From IMG/VR virus record IMGVR_UViG_3300031825_000038, positions 1-40,097 of that record: DNA of 40,097 nt. One strand, 5' to 3'. Origin of the DNA: a virus. Shown piece by piece: positions 6,861-15,074 of the stretch. A model generated the notes under the pieces. The model saw only the letters and a program-made list of their open reading frames with translations, did not search any database and was not told the DNA's origin. Both the position numbers and the translations under genes were made by a program. How positions within the stretch are numbered: the stretch's first letter is position 1; each line of letters begins with the position of its first letter.

Positions 6861-8225
6861 GTGGCACTCTCCGCCGACGAGCTGGCTCTGATCGCGCGCC
6901 ATGAGCGTCGCCTGGCGTCGACTGCGCTGGCCGACGAGTTGAACGAGCGGTACTACCGCGGCCGACAGCGGGTCGAGCAGCTCGGGATGGCAATCCCGCC
7001 CGAGATGCGCCGGTTCCTGATGATCGCCAACTGGCCACGGGTGGTCGTCGACACCATCAACGCTCGTCAGCAGATGCGGTCGATGATGATACCCGGCGAG
7101 GACGTCGCCGACCCGGTGCTCGACGCTGCGCTGGCCGCGTCGAACTTCCCGGCCCACCTGTCGATGTTCAACCTCTGCAGGCTTATCTACGGCCGGGCGC
7201 TGATGAGCGTCGGCGCGAACGAGGACGACCCGACGCTGCCGCTCGTGCGGGCCGAGTCGCCGCGCGAGCTGTCGGCGATCACCGACACCCGCAAGGAGAC
7301 CGTCACCTCGGCGTGCCGCTTCTACGCCGACGACACCGACGAGACCCTGGCGGCGCTCGACGCGCGGCACGCGACGCTGTACCTGCCGGACGCGACGGTC
7401 TGGTGCGACCGCGACTCGGCTGGCACATGGGTCGAGGTTGACCGCAACGAGCACCGACTGGGCGTCGTGCCGGTCGTCGTGCACCTGAACCGGCGGATGC
7501 CGGGCCAGCTCGTCGGCGAGTCGCAGATGAGCGACGTCATCCCCTTCACGGACGGCGCCGCCCGGTCGCTGACGAACATGCAGTTCGCGCAGGAGGCGCA
7601 GGGCATCCCCCGCATCTTCCTGACCGGCGTGACCCGCGGCGACTTCCTGGACGCCGCGGGCAAGCCCGTGCCCATGTTCGAGGCGTACTTCGACGCCATG
7701 AACACGCTGTCGAAGGAGAACGCGCACGTCTACCAGGTGGACGCCGCCGACCTCAAGAACTTCCAGACGGCGATGGAGATCTACGGCGCCCAGGCGTCGA
7801 TCGTCACCGGCTTCCCCGCCCGGCTGTTCGGCCTGCACCCGGCGAACCCCCCGGCCGAGGGGGCGATCCATGCCGACGAGTCGACGCTGAACCGGTCGGT
7901 GGAGCAGCAAAACGAGGACGTCGGCGTGACGCTCGGAAAGGTCGGCGCGCTCGCCTACCGGTTCGCGACCGGCGTCTGGCCGCAGGGTCGGCGGGTTGGC
8001 GTCGACTGGTTCGACCCGGCCACCCCGACCGTTTCCCAGCGTGAGGACGCCCTGGCAAAGCGGCGTGCGGCAGGGGTGCTCTCCCGTGAGGGCTACTGGG
8101 ACGAGCTCGGGTGGAGCAAGGCGCGCAAGGACAAGGAGCGTGCGTACTTCACCGCCGAGGAGCAGTCGGGCATCTTCGGCGAGACCCTCGACCGCCTGAC
8201 TTCGGTCGGTGCCGCCGGTCAGTGA
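6861..8225 (+). CDS. Portal protein
   Basis: Forms the dodecameric ring at the head vertex through which DNA passes. The start is GTG 6861 after GAGGGGGGC; upstream codons in the same frame lie inside terL and are rejected. The 454-residue product opens with ADELALIARHERRLASTALADELNERYYRG, then RFLMIANWPRVVVDTINARQQMRSM, typical of SPP1 gp6-type portals of actinophages. The LVGESQMSDVIPFTDGAARSLTNMQ segment belongs to the portal core. Its end overlaps the MuF-like gene by 17 bases. Confidence 0.92.
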   Translation: MALSADELALIARHERRLASTALADELNERYYRGRQRVEQLGMAIPPEMRRFLMIANWPRVVVDTINARQQMRSMMIPGEDVADPVLDAALAASNFPAHLSMFNLCRLIYGRALMSVGANEDDPTLPLVRAESPRELSAITDTRKETVTSACRFYADDTDETLAALDARHATLYLPDATVWCDRDSAGTWVEVDRNEHRLGVVPVVVHLNRRMPGQLVGESQMSDVIPFTDGAARSLTNMQFAQEAQGIPRIFLTGVTRGDFLDAAGKPVPMFEAYFDAMNTLSKENAHVYQVDAADLKNFQTAMEIYGAQASIVTGFPARLFGLHPANPPAEGAIHADESTLNRSVEQQNEDVGVTLGKVGALAYRFATGVWPQGRRVGVDWFDPATPTVSQREDALAKRRAAGVLSREGYWDELGWSKARKDKERAYFTAEEQSGIFGETLDRLTSVGAAGQ

Positions 8226-9486
8226 GGCCGCGACCGCCCATGCGGCCCGCGTCCTGGAGGAGCAGGCGCGGTTGATCGCGCAGGGTCGTCGCGCATGGCG
8301 CTTTGTGGACTCGGCGCACATCGGTGAGTCCTGGGACGCTGCCGCACGGAGCCTGCTCCCCGTCGTGACGGCGGCGCAGGAGCGGGTGGCGCTCTCCGGC
8401 TCGCTGTACGCGGCCGACACTCTGGCCGAACAGGGCGCGTGGGTCGCACCCGAGGCCATCACGAACCCTCGGGCGTTCGCCGGCGTCGCACCCGACGGCC
8501 GGGACCTAGCCGGCCTGCTGCACTCCCCGGCGGCGACCGCCAAGACCTTGATCGGCGGCGGCATGGGACCCGCCCCGGCTCTGTCGTCGGCCCGGGGCGC
8601 GCTCGACCGGATCTTGTCCTCGGTCCTGTCCGACACGGCCCGCTCGGCGACGAGCGTGGACATCGCCACCCGCAAGGGCACGGGCTACGTGCGGCAACTC
8701 GTCGGCCAGTCGTGCCCCAACTGCGTGATCCTCGCAGGGCGCTTCTACCGATGGAACGCCGGCTTCCTGCGCCATCCGCATGACGACTGCGTGCATGTGC
8801 CCTGCTCGCAGGCTGCATCGTCGGGACTCGTGGCGGACCCACACGAGCACTTCAACGCCATGAGCGCCGCCGAGCAGGACGCCTTCTGGGGTCCCGGTGA
8901 CGCGCAGGCCATCCGTGACGGCGCCGACATCTACCGCGTCGGCAACGCCCGCCGCGGCGCGAAGGGCCTGACGACCCTGGAAGGCACCGCGCGTGACCGG
9001 CGCGGGCCGCGCACCTACGGCCACGGCTTCGCGCAGGACCTTCGCGGGCGACGCCTGACCCCGGACGGCATCTATGCGCAGGCCACGTCTCGCGAGGAGG
9101 CGCTGGCGCTGCTGGAGCGCCACGGCTACATCGTCCCCGGCGGTCAGATCCCGGGCGGGTCGATCATCGGCGCGGACTACCAGGGCTTCGGCCAGATGGG
9201 TCGCGGCGGGACCCGCCGCGGCGCATCCGATGCGGTGCGACGCGCACAGGCGACCGGGGTCCGTGACCTGCGCGACCCGGCCACGATGACGGCCGCCGAG
9301 CGCCGGGTCTTCGACTCGACGATGCGCTACGAGCAGGTCGTCCACGGCCGCAACCCGTTCACCCGCGATGGCGCCGGCCTCACACCGCAGATCGCCGCGA
9401 AGGTCGAGAAGGACTTCCGCCGCCAGGTCGTGCGCCGAGGTGAGCGCTTCACAGATCCGCTGGACGCGATCCCGCGGTCCCTCTGA
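8209..9486 (+). CDS. MuF-like minor capsid protein
   Basis: A 425-residue head protein coded right after the portal, from GTG 8209. Residues 1-160 are helical and portal-associated in type. SCPNC (169-172) together with HPHDDC (189-194) gives the Cys/His arrangement seen in Mu gpF/VG15-type minor capsid proteins. The C-terminal part (about 250-425) has no recognisable toxin motif, although MuF proteins sometimes carry effector domains there. Probably injected or placed inside the head near the portal. Confidence 0.85.
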   Translation: MPPVSEAATAHAARVLEEQARLIAQGRRAWRFVDSAHIGESWDAAARSLLPVVTAAQERVALSGSLYAADTLAEQGAWVAPEAITNPRAFAGVAPDGRDLAGLLHSPAATAKTLIGGGMGPAPALSSARGALDRILSSVLSDTARSATSVDIATRKGTGYVRQLVGQSCPNCVILAGRFYRWNAGFLRHPHDDCVHVPCSQAASSGLVADPHEHFNAMSAAEQDAFWGPGDAQAIRDGADIYRVGNARRGAKGLTTLEGTARDRRGPRTYGHGFAQDLRGRRLTPDGIYAQATSREEALALLERHGYIVPGGQIPGGSIIGADYQGFGQMGRGGTRRGASDAVRRAQATGVRDLRDPATMTAAERRVFDSTMRYEQVVHGRNPFTRDGAGLTPQIAAKVEKDFRRQVVRRGERFTDPLDAIPRSL

Positions 9487-9541
9487 CCCCCGGCCGCGCG
9501 ATGCGGCACGGGTCCATCCCGAGCGATTCGGAGACGTCACC

Positions 9542-10090
9542 ATGCCCGACGACCCGACGGCCGCCACCACGACGGACGCGACCACCACCGCGACGCCAGC
9601 CGCGCCCACCCAGACGTCCGCCCCGGCCCGCCCCGACGGCGTGTCGGAGGCCGAGTGGACCGCACTGGGCGACCCCGGCAAGGCCGCGCTCGTGCGCGAG
9701 CGCACCGCCAAGACCGAGGCCGACAAGGCGCTGGCCGATGCGCTGGCGAAGGTCAAGACATTCGAGGATGCGCAGAAGACCGACGCCCAGAAGGCGGCGG
9801 ACGCGCTCAAGGCAGCGCAGGACGAGGCCGCGAGGGCCACTGCCCAGGCGCTGCGCCTCCAGGCCGCCGCAAACAAGGGCCTGGACCTGTCCCTCGCACC
9901 CCGGCTCGTCGGCACGACGCTCGCCGAGCTCGAGGCCGACGCCGAGGGACTCAAGTCGAAGGTGACGCCGACCAGCACCACCCCGCGACCCGACCGCACC
10001 CAGGGCGGCACCGGCGCCACGCCGGCTACCGGCCCCGCGGCGGACTTCGCGGCATTCCTGTCCCAGCAGCTCGGCACCGGCCGAGCCTGA
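9542..10090 (+). CDS. Capsid scaffolding protein (probable)
   Basis: A 182-residue protein from ATG 9542, with GGAGA upstream. The first 45 residues are Thr/Ala/Pro-rich and disordered; residues 55-115 form a long charged coiled coil (LVRERTAKTEADKALADALAKVKTFED). The end contains PAADFAAFLSQQLGTGRA, a likely capsid-binding helix. Composition, length and place directly before the major capsid gene are those of siphophage scaffolds. Confidence 0.85.
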   Translation: MPDDPTAATTTDATTTATPAAPTQTSAPARPDGVSEAEWTALGDPGKAALVRERTAKTEADKALADALAKVKTFEDAQKTDAQKAADALKAAQDEAARATAQALRLQAAANKGLDLSLAPRLVGTTLAELEADAEGLKSKVTPTSTTPRPDRTQGGTGATPATGPAADFAAFLSQQLGTGRA

Positions 10091-10105
10091 CCGAAAGGGC
10101 CAATC

Positions 10106-11308
10106 ATGCCCGCACTGCTCTCGAGCGTCGCCGCGACGCTCCTGCCCCCGACCGTCACGGGGCCGATCTTCGAGAAGACCAACGAGCTGTCCGTCGTGCA
10201 GTCCCTCGCGCGTCGCGTCCCGCTGGCGATCACCGCCCAGACGGAGATCCCCGTCAGCATGGACGTCCCGGTCGCCGGATGGGTCGGCGAGGGCGCCCGC
10301 AAGCCGGTCGGCGCCTCCGGTTCCGGCGTGCGGACGATGAAGGGCAAGAAGCTGGCCCTCCTCGTCCCCGTCAGCCAGGAGGTCGCGGCCACCAACGCGG
10401 CCGGGCTGTACGCCCAGCTGTCCCAGGATCTGCCGCTGTCCCTGTCGCGGGCGTTCGACCACGCCTGCATCCACGGCAAGGACCTGCGCACGGGCGGTGC
10501 CGGGCCGTTCGACGACTACTTGCTCAAGGGCGCCGGCTCGGTCGAGCTCGGCACCGCGAGCCAGGCGACCGGCGGCATCCGCACCGACCTGGTGAACGGC
10601 GAGAAGCTGGTCGTCGACGCAGGGTTCGACTTCTCCGGCTTCGGTGCCGACCCTCGTCTGCGTCCGACGCTCAAGCTCGCGACGGACACCACCGGCCGCG
10701 CGCTGATGCCCGACGACGCGACCAGCCTGATCGGCTACCCGGCCGCATTCAACCGGGGCGTGAGCGGCGCGTACCGGCGCCACGGCTCGCGGGTGCAGGT
10801 CGTCACGGTCACCGGCACGCCGACCGGCGGCACCTTCACCCTGTCGATCGGCGGGGCGGCCACGACCGCGCTGGCCTACAACGCGGCTGCGGCCACGGTG
10901 CAGACGGCGGTCCGCGCGCTCGGTGCCCTGTGGGCGGCGGCGACGGTCGCCGGCGCGGCTGGTGGTCCGTACACGGTCACGCTGGCTCCGGTCGGCGGCC
11001 CGGCCGCTCCGATCCTCGCGGACGGTTCGGCACTGACCGGCGGCACCACCCCGGCGGTCGTGGTCACCCAGACCCCCGAGGCCGACACGAAGCTGCGGGC
11101 CATCGGCGGCGACTGGACCCAGGCCGCCTGGGGCCAGGGCATGGCGATCACCATCAAGGTGTCGGACGTCGCGTCCTACGTCGACGAGGCGGACGTCACC
11201 CACAGCGCCTTCCAGGAGAACCTCGTGATCCTCCTGGTCGAGGCCTACTACGGCTTCGTGACCAGCGGCGCGGCGGGTGCCTTCGTGGCGTACACCGACG
11301 CCGCCTGA
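10106..11308 (+). CDS. Major capsid protein, HK97 fold, with inserted domain
   Basis: A 400-residue main shell protein. Residues 1-228 and 328-400 read as a standard actinophage HK97-fold capsid protein (FEKTNELSVVQSLARRVPL, PVAGWVGEGARKPVG, then RAIGGDWTQAAWGQGMAITIKVSD and FQENLVILLVEAYYGFV). Between them, residues about 230-325 (10793-11080) form a separate beta-rich domain, starting VVTVTGTPTGGTFTLSIGG and ending LTGGTTPAVVVTQT. Homologous domains occur in other actinophage structural proteins. The insertion would project from the shell and may act as a built-in decoration. No N-terminal delta domain is seen; a separate scaffold gene lies upstream. Confidence 0.93.
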   Translation: MPALLSSVAATLLPPTVTGPIFEKTNELSVVQSLARRVPLAITAQTEIPVSMDVPVAGWVGEGARKPVGASGSGVRTMKGKKLALLVPVSQEVAATNAAGLYAQLSQDLPLSLSRAFDHACIHGKDLRTGGAGPFDDYLLKGAGSVELGTASQATGGIRTDLVNGEKLVVDAGFDFSGFGADPRLRPTLKLATDTTGRALMPDDATSLIGYPAAFNRGVSGAYRRHGSRVQVVTVTGTPTGGTFTLSIGGAATTALAYNAAAATVQTAVRALGALWAAATVAGAAGGPYTVTLAPVGGPAAPILADGSALTGGTTPAVVVTQTPEADTKLRAIGGDWTQAAWGQGMAITIKVSDVASYVDEADVTHSAFQENLVILLVEAYYGFVTSGAAGAFVAYTDAA

Positions 11309-11338
11309 TCCGGGACCGATGGAGGGGGTGGGGCGGTC

Positions 11339-11743
11339 ATGACGCTTGCCAACGTCTCTGACGTGGCGGCCGAGCTTGGCCGCCCTACTCCCTCCGACGT
11401 CGAGACTCTCACCCAGTGGAATCGCTGGCTGATGCGGGTCGAGGCGACCATCCGGGCGCGCGTGCGCGACCTTGACGCGCGTATCGCCGATGGCGACCTG
11501 GCGTCCGACCTGGTTTCCGGCATCGAGTCTGCGGCCGTGGCTCGCGTCGTCCGCAACCCTGAGGGTCTGCGGCAGGTCTCCAAGACCGTCGACGACGGCA
11601 CCGTGTCCAAGACGCGCGACGCCGTGCTCTCGGACGGGCAGCTCCGCATCACCGACGAGGAGTGGGCGCTGCTGCTCCCGCCCGCGCCCATGGGCTCGAT
11701 CCGCCCCGGCTTCGAGCCCGACGTTGCCTGGTGGCCGCTGTGA
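11339..11743 (+). CDS. Head-tail connector protein
   Basis: A 134-residue helical protein from ATG 11339 with a GGAGGGGG ribosome site. The pattern LANVSDVAAELGRP...LTQWNRWLMRVEATIRARV, then AAVARVVRNPEGLRQVSKTVDDGTVSKTRD, is characteristic of the Gp19/Gp15-like adaptors that attach below the portal in actinophages. It heads a run of four overlapping connector genes. The stop overlaps the next GTG. Confidence 0.85.
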   Translation: MTLANVSDVAAELGRPTPSDVETLTQWNRWLMRVEATIRARVRDLDARIADGDLASDLVSGIESAAVARVVRNPEGLRQVSKTVDDGTVSKTRDAVLSDGQLRITDEEWALLLPPAPMGSIRPGFEPDVAWWPL

Positions 11744-12144
11744 CCTTCGGTGACGACCTGGCCGCGGCCACGCTCGAGCTCCAGGCCGAGGCCCTGACCC
11801 GGATGCGCGACACGGCCCTCGTCGAGCGCCCCGACCCCACGGCCGAGCCTGACCCGCTGACGGGCCAGCCGCCGTTCCTGCCGGTCGGTTCCTTCCCCTG
11901 CTCGGTGAAGCCGCCGGTCTATGCGCGCTCGACTCCCGAGGCGGGTGGTCACGAGTGGACCGTGCTGCCTGCCACGATCAGTTTCCCCGCGGGCGCGTTC
12001 GTCGCCGCGGTGGGTCAACGCGTCACCCTGACCGCCTGCCCGGGCCACCCGCTCGACGTCGGGCGTCAGTTCCGGGTCGTGCAGCCCGGCGGGGGCACGC
12101 TCGTCACGGCGCTGCGGGTGACCGTCGAGGAGGTCGTCGCGTGA
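11740..12144 (+). CDS. Head-closure protein, DUF6093-like
   Basis: GTG 11740 overlaps the previous TGA; an in-frame GTG at 11731 is an alternative. The 134-residue product starts MTFGDDLAAATLELQAEALTRMRDT, then has a proline-rich stretch and a beta-rich second half (WTVLPATISFPAGAFVAAVGQRVTLT). This matches the head-tail stopper type protein usually found at this place in actinophage genomes. Assignment from pattern and synteny. Confidence 0.75.
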   Translation: MTFGDDLAAATLELQAEALTRMRDTALVERPDPTAEPDPLTGQPPFLPVGSFPCSVKPPVYARSTPEAGGHEWTVLPATISFPAGAFVAAVGQRVTLTACPGHPLDVGRQFRVVQPGGGTLVTALRVTVEEVVA

Positions 12145-12530
12145 CCGACTCGATCAGCATCGACACCTCGGAGATCCAGCGCCTCACGGTCGACCTGGGC
12201 AAGGCGGCCGCGCGCCTCTTCCCGGAGACGGTCAAGGTCCTGGAGCACGGCGCGGTGAACATCAAGGACGAGATGAAGTCTGACGCCGACCAGTCCCCGT
12301 CGTTCCACAGGATCGCCCGCTCGATCACCTACGACCGCGCCGACCGCCTCGGTCAGATCGGTTTCGAGGTCGGCCCGGACCGCGACCGGGACCCGTCGGC
12401 GGGCCTGGCGGGCGCGTACCTCGGCTGGCCCGACGGCGGTGGCGCGACGCTGCCCCTGGACGGCCCGCTCGACCATGAGGGGCCGCGGCTGGAGAAGGCC
12501 CTCGGAGACCTCCTCGGCGGGCTGCTGTGA
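12141..12530 (+). CDS. Tail completion protein, HK97 gp10-like
   Basis: A 129-residue protein from GTG 12141. The helical opening, TSEIQRLTVDLGKAAARLFPETVKVLEHGAVNIKDEM, is followed by SPSFHRIARSITYD and ends in a helix (LEKALGDLLGGLL). This is the usual layout of HK97 gp10-like minor tail/joining proteins. Overlaps at both ends indicate coupled translation with the neighbouring connector genes. Confidence 0.8.
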   Translation: MTDSISIDTSEIQRLTVDLGKAAARLFPETVKVLEHGAVNIKDEMKSDADQSPSFHRIARSITYDRADRLGQIGFEVGPDRDRDPSAGLAGAYLGWPDGGGATLPLDGPLDHEGPRLEKALGDLLGGLL

Positions 12531-12952
12531 GCGCCCTCACCGACGCCATCAAGGCGCTGATCCCCACCTCGGACGCAACTGGTCGCACGTGGGTCGTGTA
12601 CCACGGCGACGCGACCGGGGTGACGGCGACGACGCCCCACTGGGTCGTGATGAACGCAGCGACACCGGGCGGGTCGCATCGATCCGAGGCTCAGACCCGC
12701 CAGGCGGGCGACCTCATCGTCACTGTCCGGGCGGTTGCCGTGACGGAGGGGTTCGCGGGGGACATCCTGCGCACCGTCCTGGACGCGCTCGATGGTGCCC
12801 GACCCATTGCGGCGGGCTGGTCGTGCGGCGCCCTGATCCCAATCAGTGACCCCCGCACGGACGTGACGGACTTCTCCCCCACGTCGGGCGGGTCACGCCG
12901 GGTGTGGCAAGCGACCGCCACGTTCCGGCTCACCGCCTCTCCGCTTTCCTGA
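12527..12952 (+). CDS. Tail terminator protein (probable)
   Basis: A 141-residue protein from GTG 12527. It begins with a helix (MSALTDAIKALIPTSD) followed by alternating beta strands (VIVTVRAVAVTE...), ending in RVWQATATFRLTA. This is the fold pattern of tail terminators, which cap the tail tube at the head end. Position immediately before the major tail gene supports the call; direct family motifs are weak. Confidence 0.7.
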   Translation: MSALTDAIKALIPTSDATGRTWVVYHGDATGVTATTPHWVVMNAATPGGSHRSEAQTRQAGDLIVTVRAVAVTEGFAGDILRTVLDALDGARPIAAGWSCGALIPISDPRTDVTDFSPTSGGSRRVWQATATFRLTASPLS

Positions 12953-12965
12953 GCGGACCCGTAGA

Positions 12966-12984
12966 CCACCCCCCGCCGGGGTGG
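12966..12984 (+). terminator. Short hairpin before the major tail gene
   Basis: CCACCCC (12966-12972) pairs with GGGGTGG (12978-12984) around a 5-base loop in the 64-base gap. No T tract follows. It may be a partial terminator or a processing/stability element for the abundant downstream mRNA. Confidence 0.4.
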
Positions 12985-13016
12985 AAGTGCACTCACCCCA
13001 ACCCTAGGAGCACGCC

Positions 13017-13775
13017 ATGACGACGATTCCGTCGACCCCGGCGGACGGCAACGTTCGCACGGACATCCTCACGGTCGAGCCCGCCGACCTGACCGCCCTG
13101 ACCCTCTCCGAGCTGACGGCCGGCAGCGTCGCGCAGATCAGCCTCTACTTGGTCCCCGGCGGTTTCGCGGGGACGACGCAGCAGGCGACGATCGCCGACC
13201 CGCGCGAGCCGTCCACCGAGGACTTCGGGCAGCCGGGCCGCAAGACCCGCTCCCTGTCGATCACGGGCATCGACAACACGAACAGCGTGAACGACGCGTC
13301 GTTCAACCTGCTCGTCGACACGATGACGGAGGACGCGCCCCGCTGGGCCGTGCGTCGTCGTGGCATCGCGTGGGACACCCCCTGGGCGGCCGGCCAGGAG
13401 TACGAGGCGTGGCCGTTCAAGCCGGGCGTGCGCCAGGAGGTCGTCGCCGCGGCGAACGAGACGCAGCGGTCCACGTGGTCCTGCTTCGTCGTCGGCCAGG
13501 TCGTCAAGGGCGTCGTCGCTGGCACCGCCCCCGTCCCGACGATCTCGACGGTCCTGCCCTCGGGTGCGTCCGCCGCGGAGCTCGTCACCATCACCGGCGA
13601 CTACTTCATCGGTGCGACCGCCGTCACCTTCGGAGGCACGGCGGCGGCGGACTTCGAAGTCGTGTCGGCCACGAAGATCGTCGCCTCCCTGCCGACGGGC
13701 TCGGCCGGGTCGGCCGCGGTGATCGTCACCACCCCGTCCGGCGCGTCCACCGCCAAGGCGTACACGCGCGCCTGA
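13017..13775 (+). CDS. Major tail protein with C-terminal IPT/TIG domain
   Basis: A 252-residue protein from ATG 13017. Residues 1-165 are the tube domain (DLTALTLSELTAG..., then SLSITGIDNTNSVND). Residues about 173-252 (PTISTVLPSGASAAELVTITGDYF...FGGTAAADF...VIVTTPSGAS) have the hallmarks of an immunoglobulin-like IPT/TIG domain, which would decorate the tail surface. Such C-terminal Ig domains on tube proteins are known to bind carbohydrate or host surface weakly. A strong terminator follows the gene. Confidence 0.9.
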   Translation: MTTIPSTPADGNVRTDILTVEPADLTALTLSELTAGSVAQISLYLVPGGFAGTTQQATIADPREPSTEDFGQPGRKTRSLSITGIDNTNSVNDASFNLLVDTMTEDAPRWAVRRRGIAWDTPWAAGQEYEAWPFKPGVRQEVVAAANETQRSTWSCFVVGQVVKGVVAGTAPVPTISTVLPSGASAAELVTITGDYFIGATAVTFGGTAAADFEVVSATKIVASLPTGSAGSAAVIVTTPSGASTAKAYTRA

Positions 13776-13780
13776 TCCAC

Positions 13781-13821
13781 CACCCCACCCCGGCCGCCCT
13801 CCGCTCGGCCGGGGTGGGGTG
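13781..13821 (+). terminator. Strong hairpin after the major tail gene
   Basis: A perfect 15-bp inverted repeat, CACCCCACCCCGGCC at 13781-13795 and its complement at 13807-13821, with an 11-base loop. It sits in the 84-base gap before the chaperone genes and would reduce read-through from the highly expressed capsid/tail-tube genes into genes needed in smaller amounts. Confidence 0.75.
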
Positions 13822-13859
13822 CTCACCTCGCGGAGACCAGCGGAGAGCGGAGAGGCACC

Positions 13860-14432
13860 ATGAGCATCACCCTGACCCGACCCACGAAGGTCGTCAACCT
13901 TGTGACGAACCTCGGGCTGGTGGCAGAGCACGACGCCACCCAAGCCGCGTTCGACGAGGCACGGAACCTGGACGTGACCGACCCGCGGGAGGTGCCGCGC
14001 GCACCCGAGGCGGCGCGCGCGGTGCAGGCCGTCGAGGCACGGATGAAGGACTCGACGCTGCGCTTCACGCTCCAGGCGGAGCCCCGTTCGATCTGGAGCG
14101 TCTGGGAGGCGACGCACCCGCCGGTCAAGGGCGATCCGGTCGACGAGCAGTTCCGCCTCCACGTCGCCGATCTCGACGAGGTGATCGCCCGCTCGATCAT
14201 CTCCGTCACGGACCACGAGGGCGCCCCGGTCGACTTCGACCCGCGCACCGAGTGGGTACCGCTGGCGGACTCCATGACCCAGGGCCAGTGGGAGGACTTC
14301 GCGCTCGCGGTGATGGGCCTGAACCGCGGCGTCAAGGAGACCCCTTTCTCCGCGAGCGCATCGCGCACGATCCTGCTTTCCGAGCGGACCTCGAAGCCGC
14401 AGAACGACGTGGGATCAGCCTCAAGCGACTGA
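13860..14432 (+). CDS. Tail assembly chaperone, short form (G-like)
   Basis: A 190-residue protein from ATG 13860, preceded by GGAGAG. It occupies the gpG position between major tail and tape measure. It is helical and acidic, opening SITLTRPTKVVNLVTNLGLVAEHDATQ. It contains the slippery heptamer at 14342-14348; ribosomes that do not slip continue to the stop at 14430-14432. It should bind and guide the tape measure during tail assembly. Confidence 0.85.
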   Translation: MSITLTRPTKVVNLVTNLGLVAEHDATQAAFDEARNLDVTDPREVPRAPEAARAVQAVEARMKDSTLRFTLQAEPRSIWSVWEATHPPVKGDPVDEQFRLHVADLDEVIARSIISVTDHEGAPVDFDPRTEWVPLADSMTQGQWEDFALAVMGLNRGVKETPFSASASRTILLSERTSKPQNDVGSASSD

Positions 14433-14782
14433 ACGGGTGGGAGCCCCGCACGCAGATCGTCCGGGAGCCGGACGGGAGCGTGTTCCTGGTCCCTGAGGTC
14501 GAGTGGGATGACGTGGAGCGGGCCGGTATCGAGGCTCTACGTTGGTACCGGGACGAGTACCTGTGCCCATGCGGCTGCGGCTGGCCCAGGTCGATCACGC
14601 TCGACCCGGCCACGGAGTTCGCGCTCGACGTGCCCCAGCAGCCGCAGGTCTGCATGGTGACGAAGCGGATCGCCGTCGCCGCCAAGGCATGGTCGAAGCA
14701 GGATGGGGCGGACTCGGCTGGGCTGCTGTGGAGCGTTCGGCTAGGCGGCGACGGCCCAGGCCACGAGGGCGACCAGGGATAG
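13860..14782 (+). CDS. Tail assembly chaperone, frameshifted long form (GT-like)
   Basis: Ribosomes slipping -1 at 14342-14348 continue in the overlapping frame from 14348 to the TAG at 14780-14782, giving about 307 residues (163 shared plus about 144 new). The extension reads LRERIAHDPAFRADLEAAERRG..., then EALRWYRDEYLCPCGCGWPRS and AAKAWSKQDGADSAGLLWS; its own frame has no well-placed start. This reproduces the conserved gpG/gpGT arrangement of siphophages. The extension's 3' end overlaps the convergent minus-strand gene by 42 bases. Confidence 0.8.
14342..14348 (+). promoter_or_regulatory. -1 ribosomal slippery site CCCTTTC
   Basis: In the zero frame the codons are ACC CCT TTC. Slipping back one base places Pro tRNA on CCC and Phe tRNA on TTT, fitting the X XXY YYZ rule. 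The new frame is open for a further 144 codons, while the zero frame stops at 14430-14432. Confidence 0.8.
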
Positions 14783-14905
14783 AGCGACGACGCCGATCAC
14801 GACAGCGAGCGCCACAAACGCCCCAGTCGCGCGGCGTCCGGCTCTACGCGACGCCTCCCATGTCGCCCGGTCGGCCCGCTCCCAGGGCCGCTCGACGTCA
14901 ACCAT
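14741..14905 (-). CDS. Small single-pass membrane protein (54 aa), antisense in tail operon
   Basis: ATG at 14905 (minus) is preceded by GGGAGG. The product has a basic N-terminus (VERPWERADRATWEASRRAGRR) followed by one hydrophobic helix (AFVALAVVIGVVALSLVALVAWAVAA, residues 29-54) that runs to the end. Its start overlaps the stop of the other minus gene by 8 bases, so the two form a tiny operon opposing all surrounding genes. An in-frame upstream extension to 15022 is rejected because it reads through that neighbour. Possible membrane-exclusion or inhibitory role; function unknown. Confidence 0.7.
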   Translation of the reverse strand: MVDVERPWERADRATWEASRRAGRRATGAFVALAVVIGVVALSLVALVAWAVAA

Positions 14906-15074
14906 CGGTCGCCTCCCGCTCGAACACGGCGAACGCCCCGAAGTGGCCGTCCGCCTGGACCGTGACGAGCCGCCAGCCGTGTGAGGCGACCGCGTTGATC
15001 TGCTCCGTGTAGCGCCGGTCACGGTCCCGCGCGCCGTTCGCGCTGAGCTCGATGGTCACGTACTCGAACGCCAT
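14898..15074 (-). CDS. DUF4177-like small protein, antisense in tail operon
   Basis: A 58-residue protein, ATG at 15074 (minus). The sequence MAFEYVTIELS...RRYTEQINAVASHGWRLVTVQ...GAFAVFERE matches the DUF4177 pattern: an N-terminal EY.V strand, a helix ending in a GW(R/E)LV turn, and a final aromatic strand. The family has no defined activity. It is the first gene of the two-gene minus operon between the chaperone and tape-measure genes. Confidence 0.75.
   Translation of the reverse strand: MAFEYVTIELSANGARDRDRRYTEQINAVASHGWRLVTVQADGHFGAFAVFEREATDG

Noticed and set aside
8959-9486. Toxin domain at the C-terminus of the MuF-like protein
   Set aside because: MuF proteins can carry such domains, but no catalytic motif (deaminase, ADP-ribosyltransferase, nuclease) is visible here.
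6702-10491. Two minus-strand frames of about 660 codons each opposite portal, MuF and capsid genes
   Set aside because: Low-complexity Arg/Ala/Val/Gly composition without motifs, lying exactly antisense to well-supported structural genes; a usual artefact of high third-position GC.
14906-15022. N-terminal extension of the minus-strand membrane protein
   Set aside because: It would read through the overlapping DUF4177-like gene in another frame; the ATG at 14905 has a good ribosome site.
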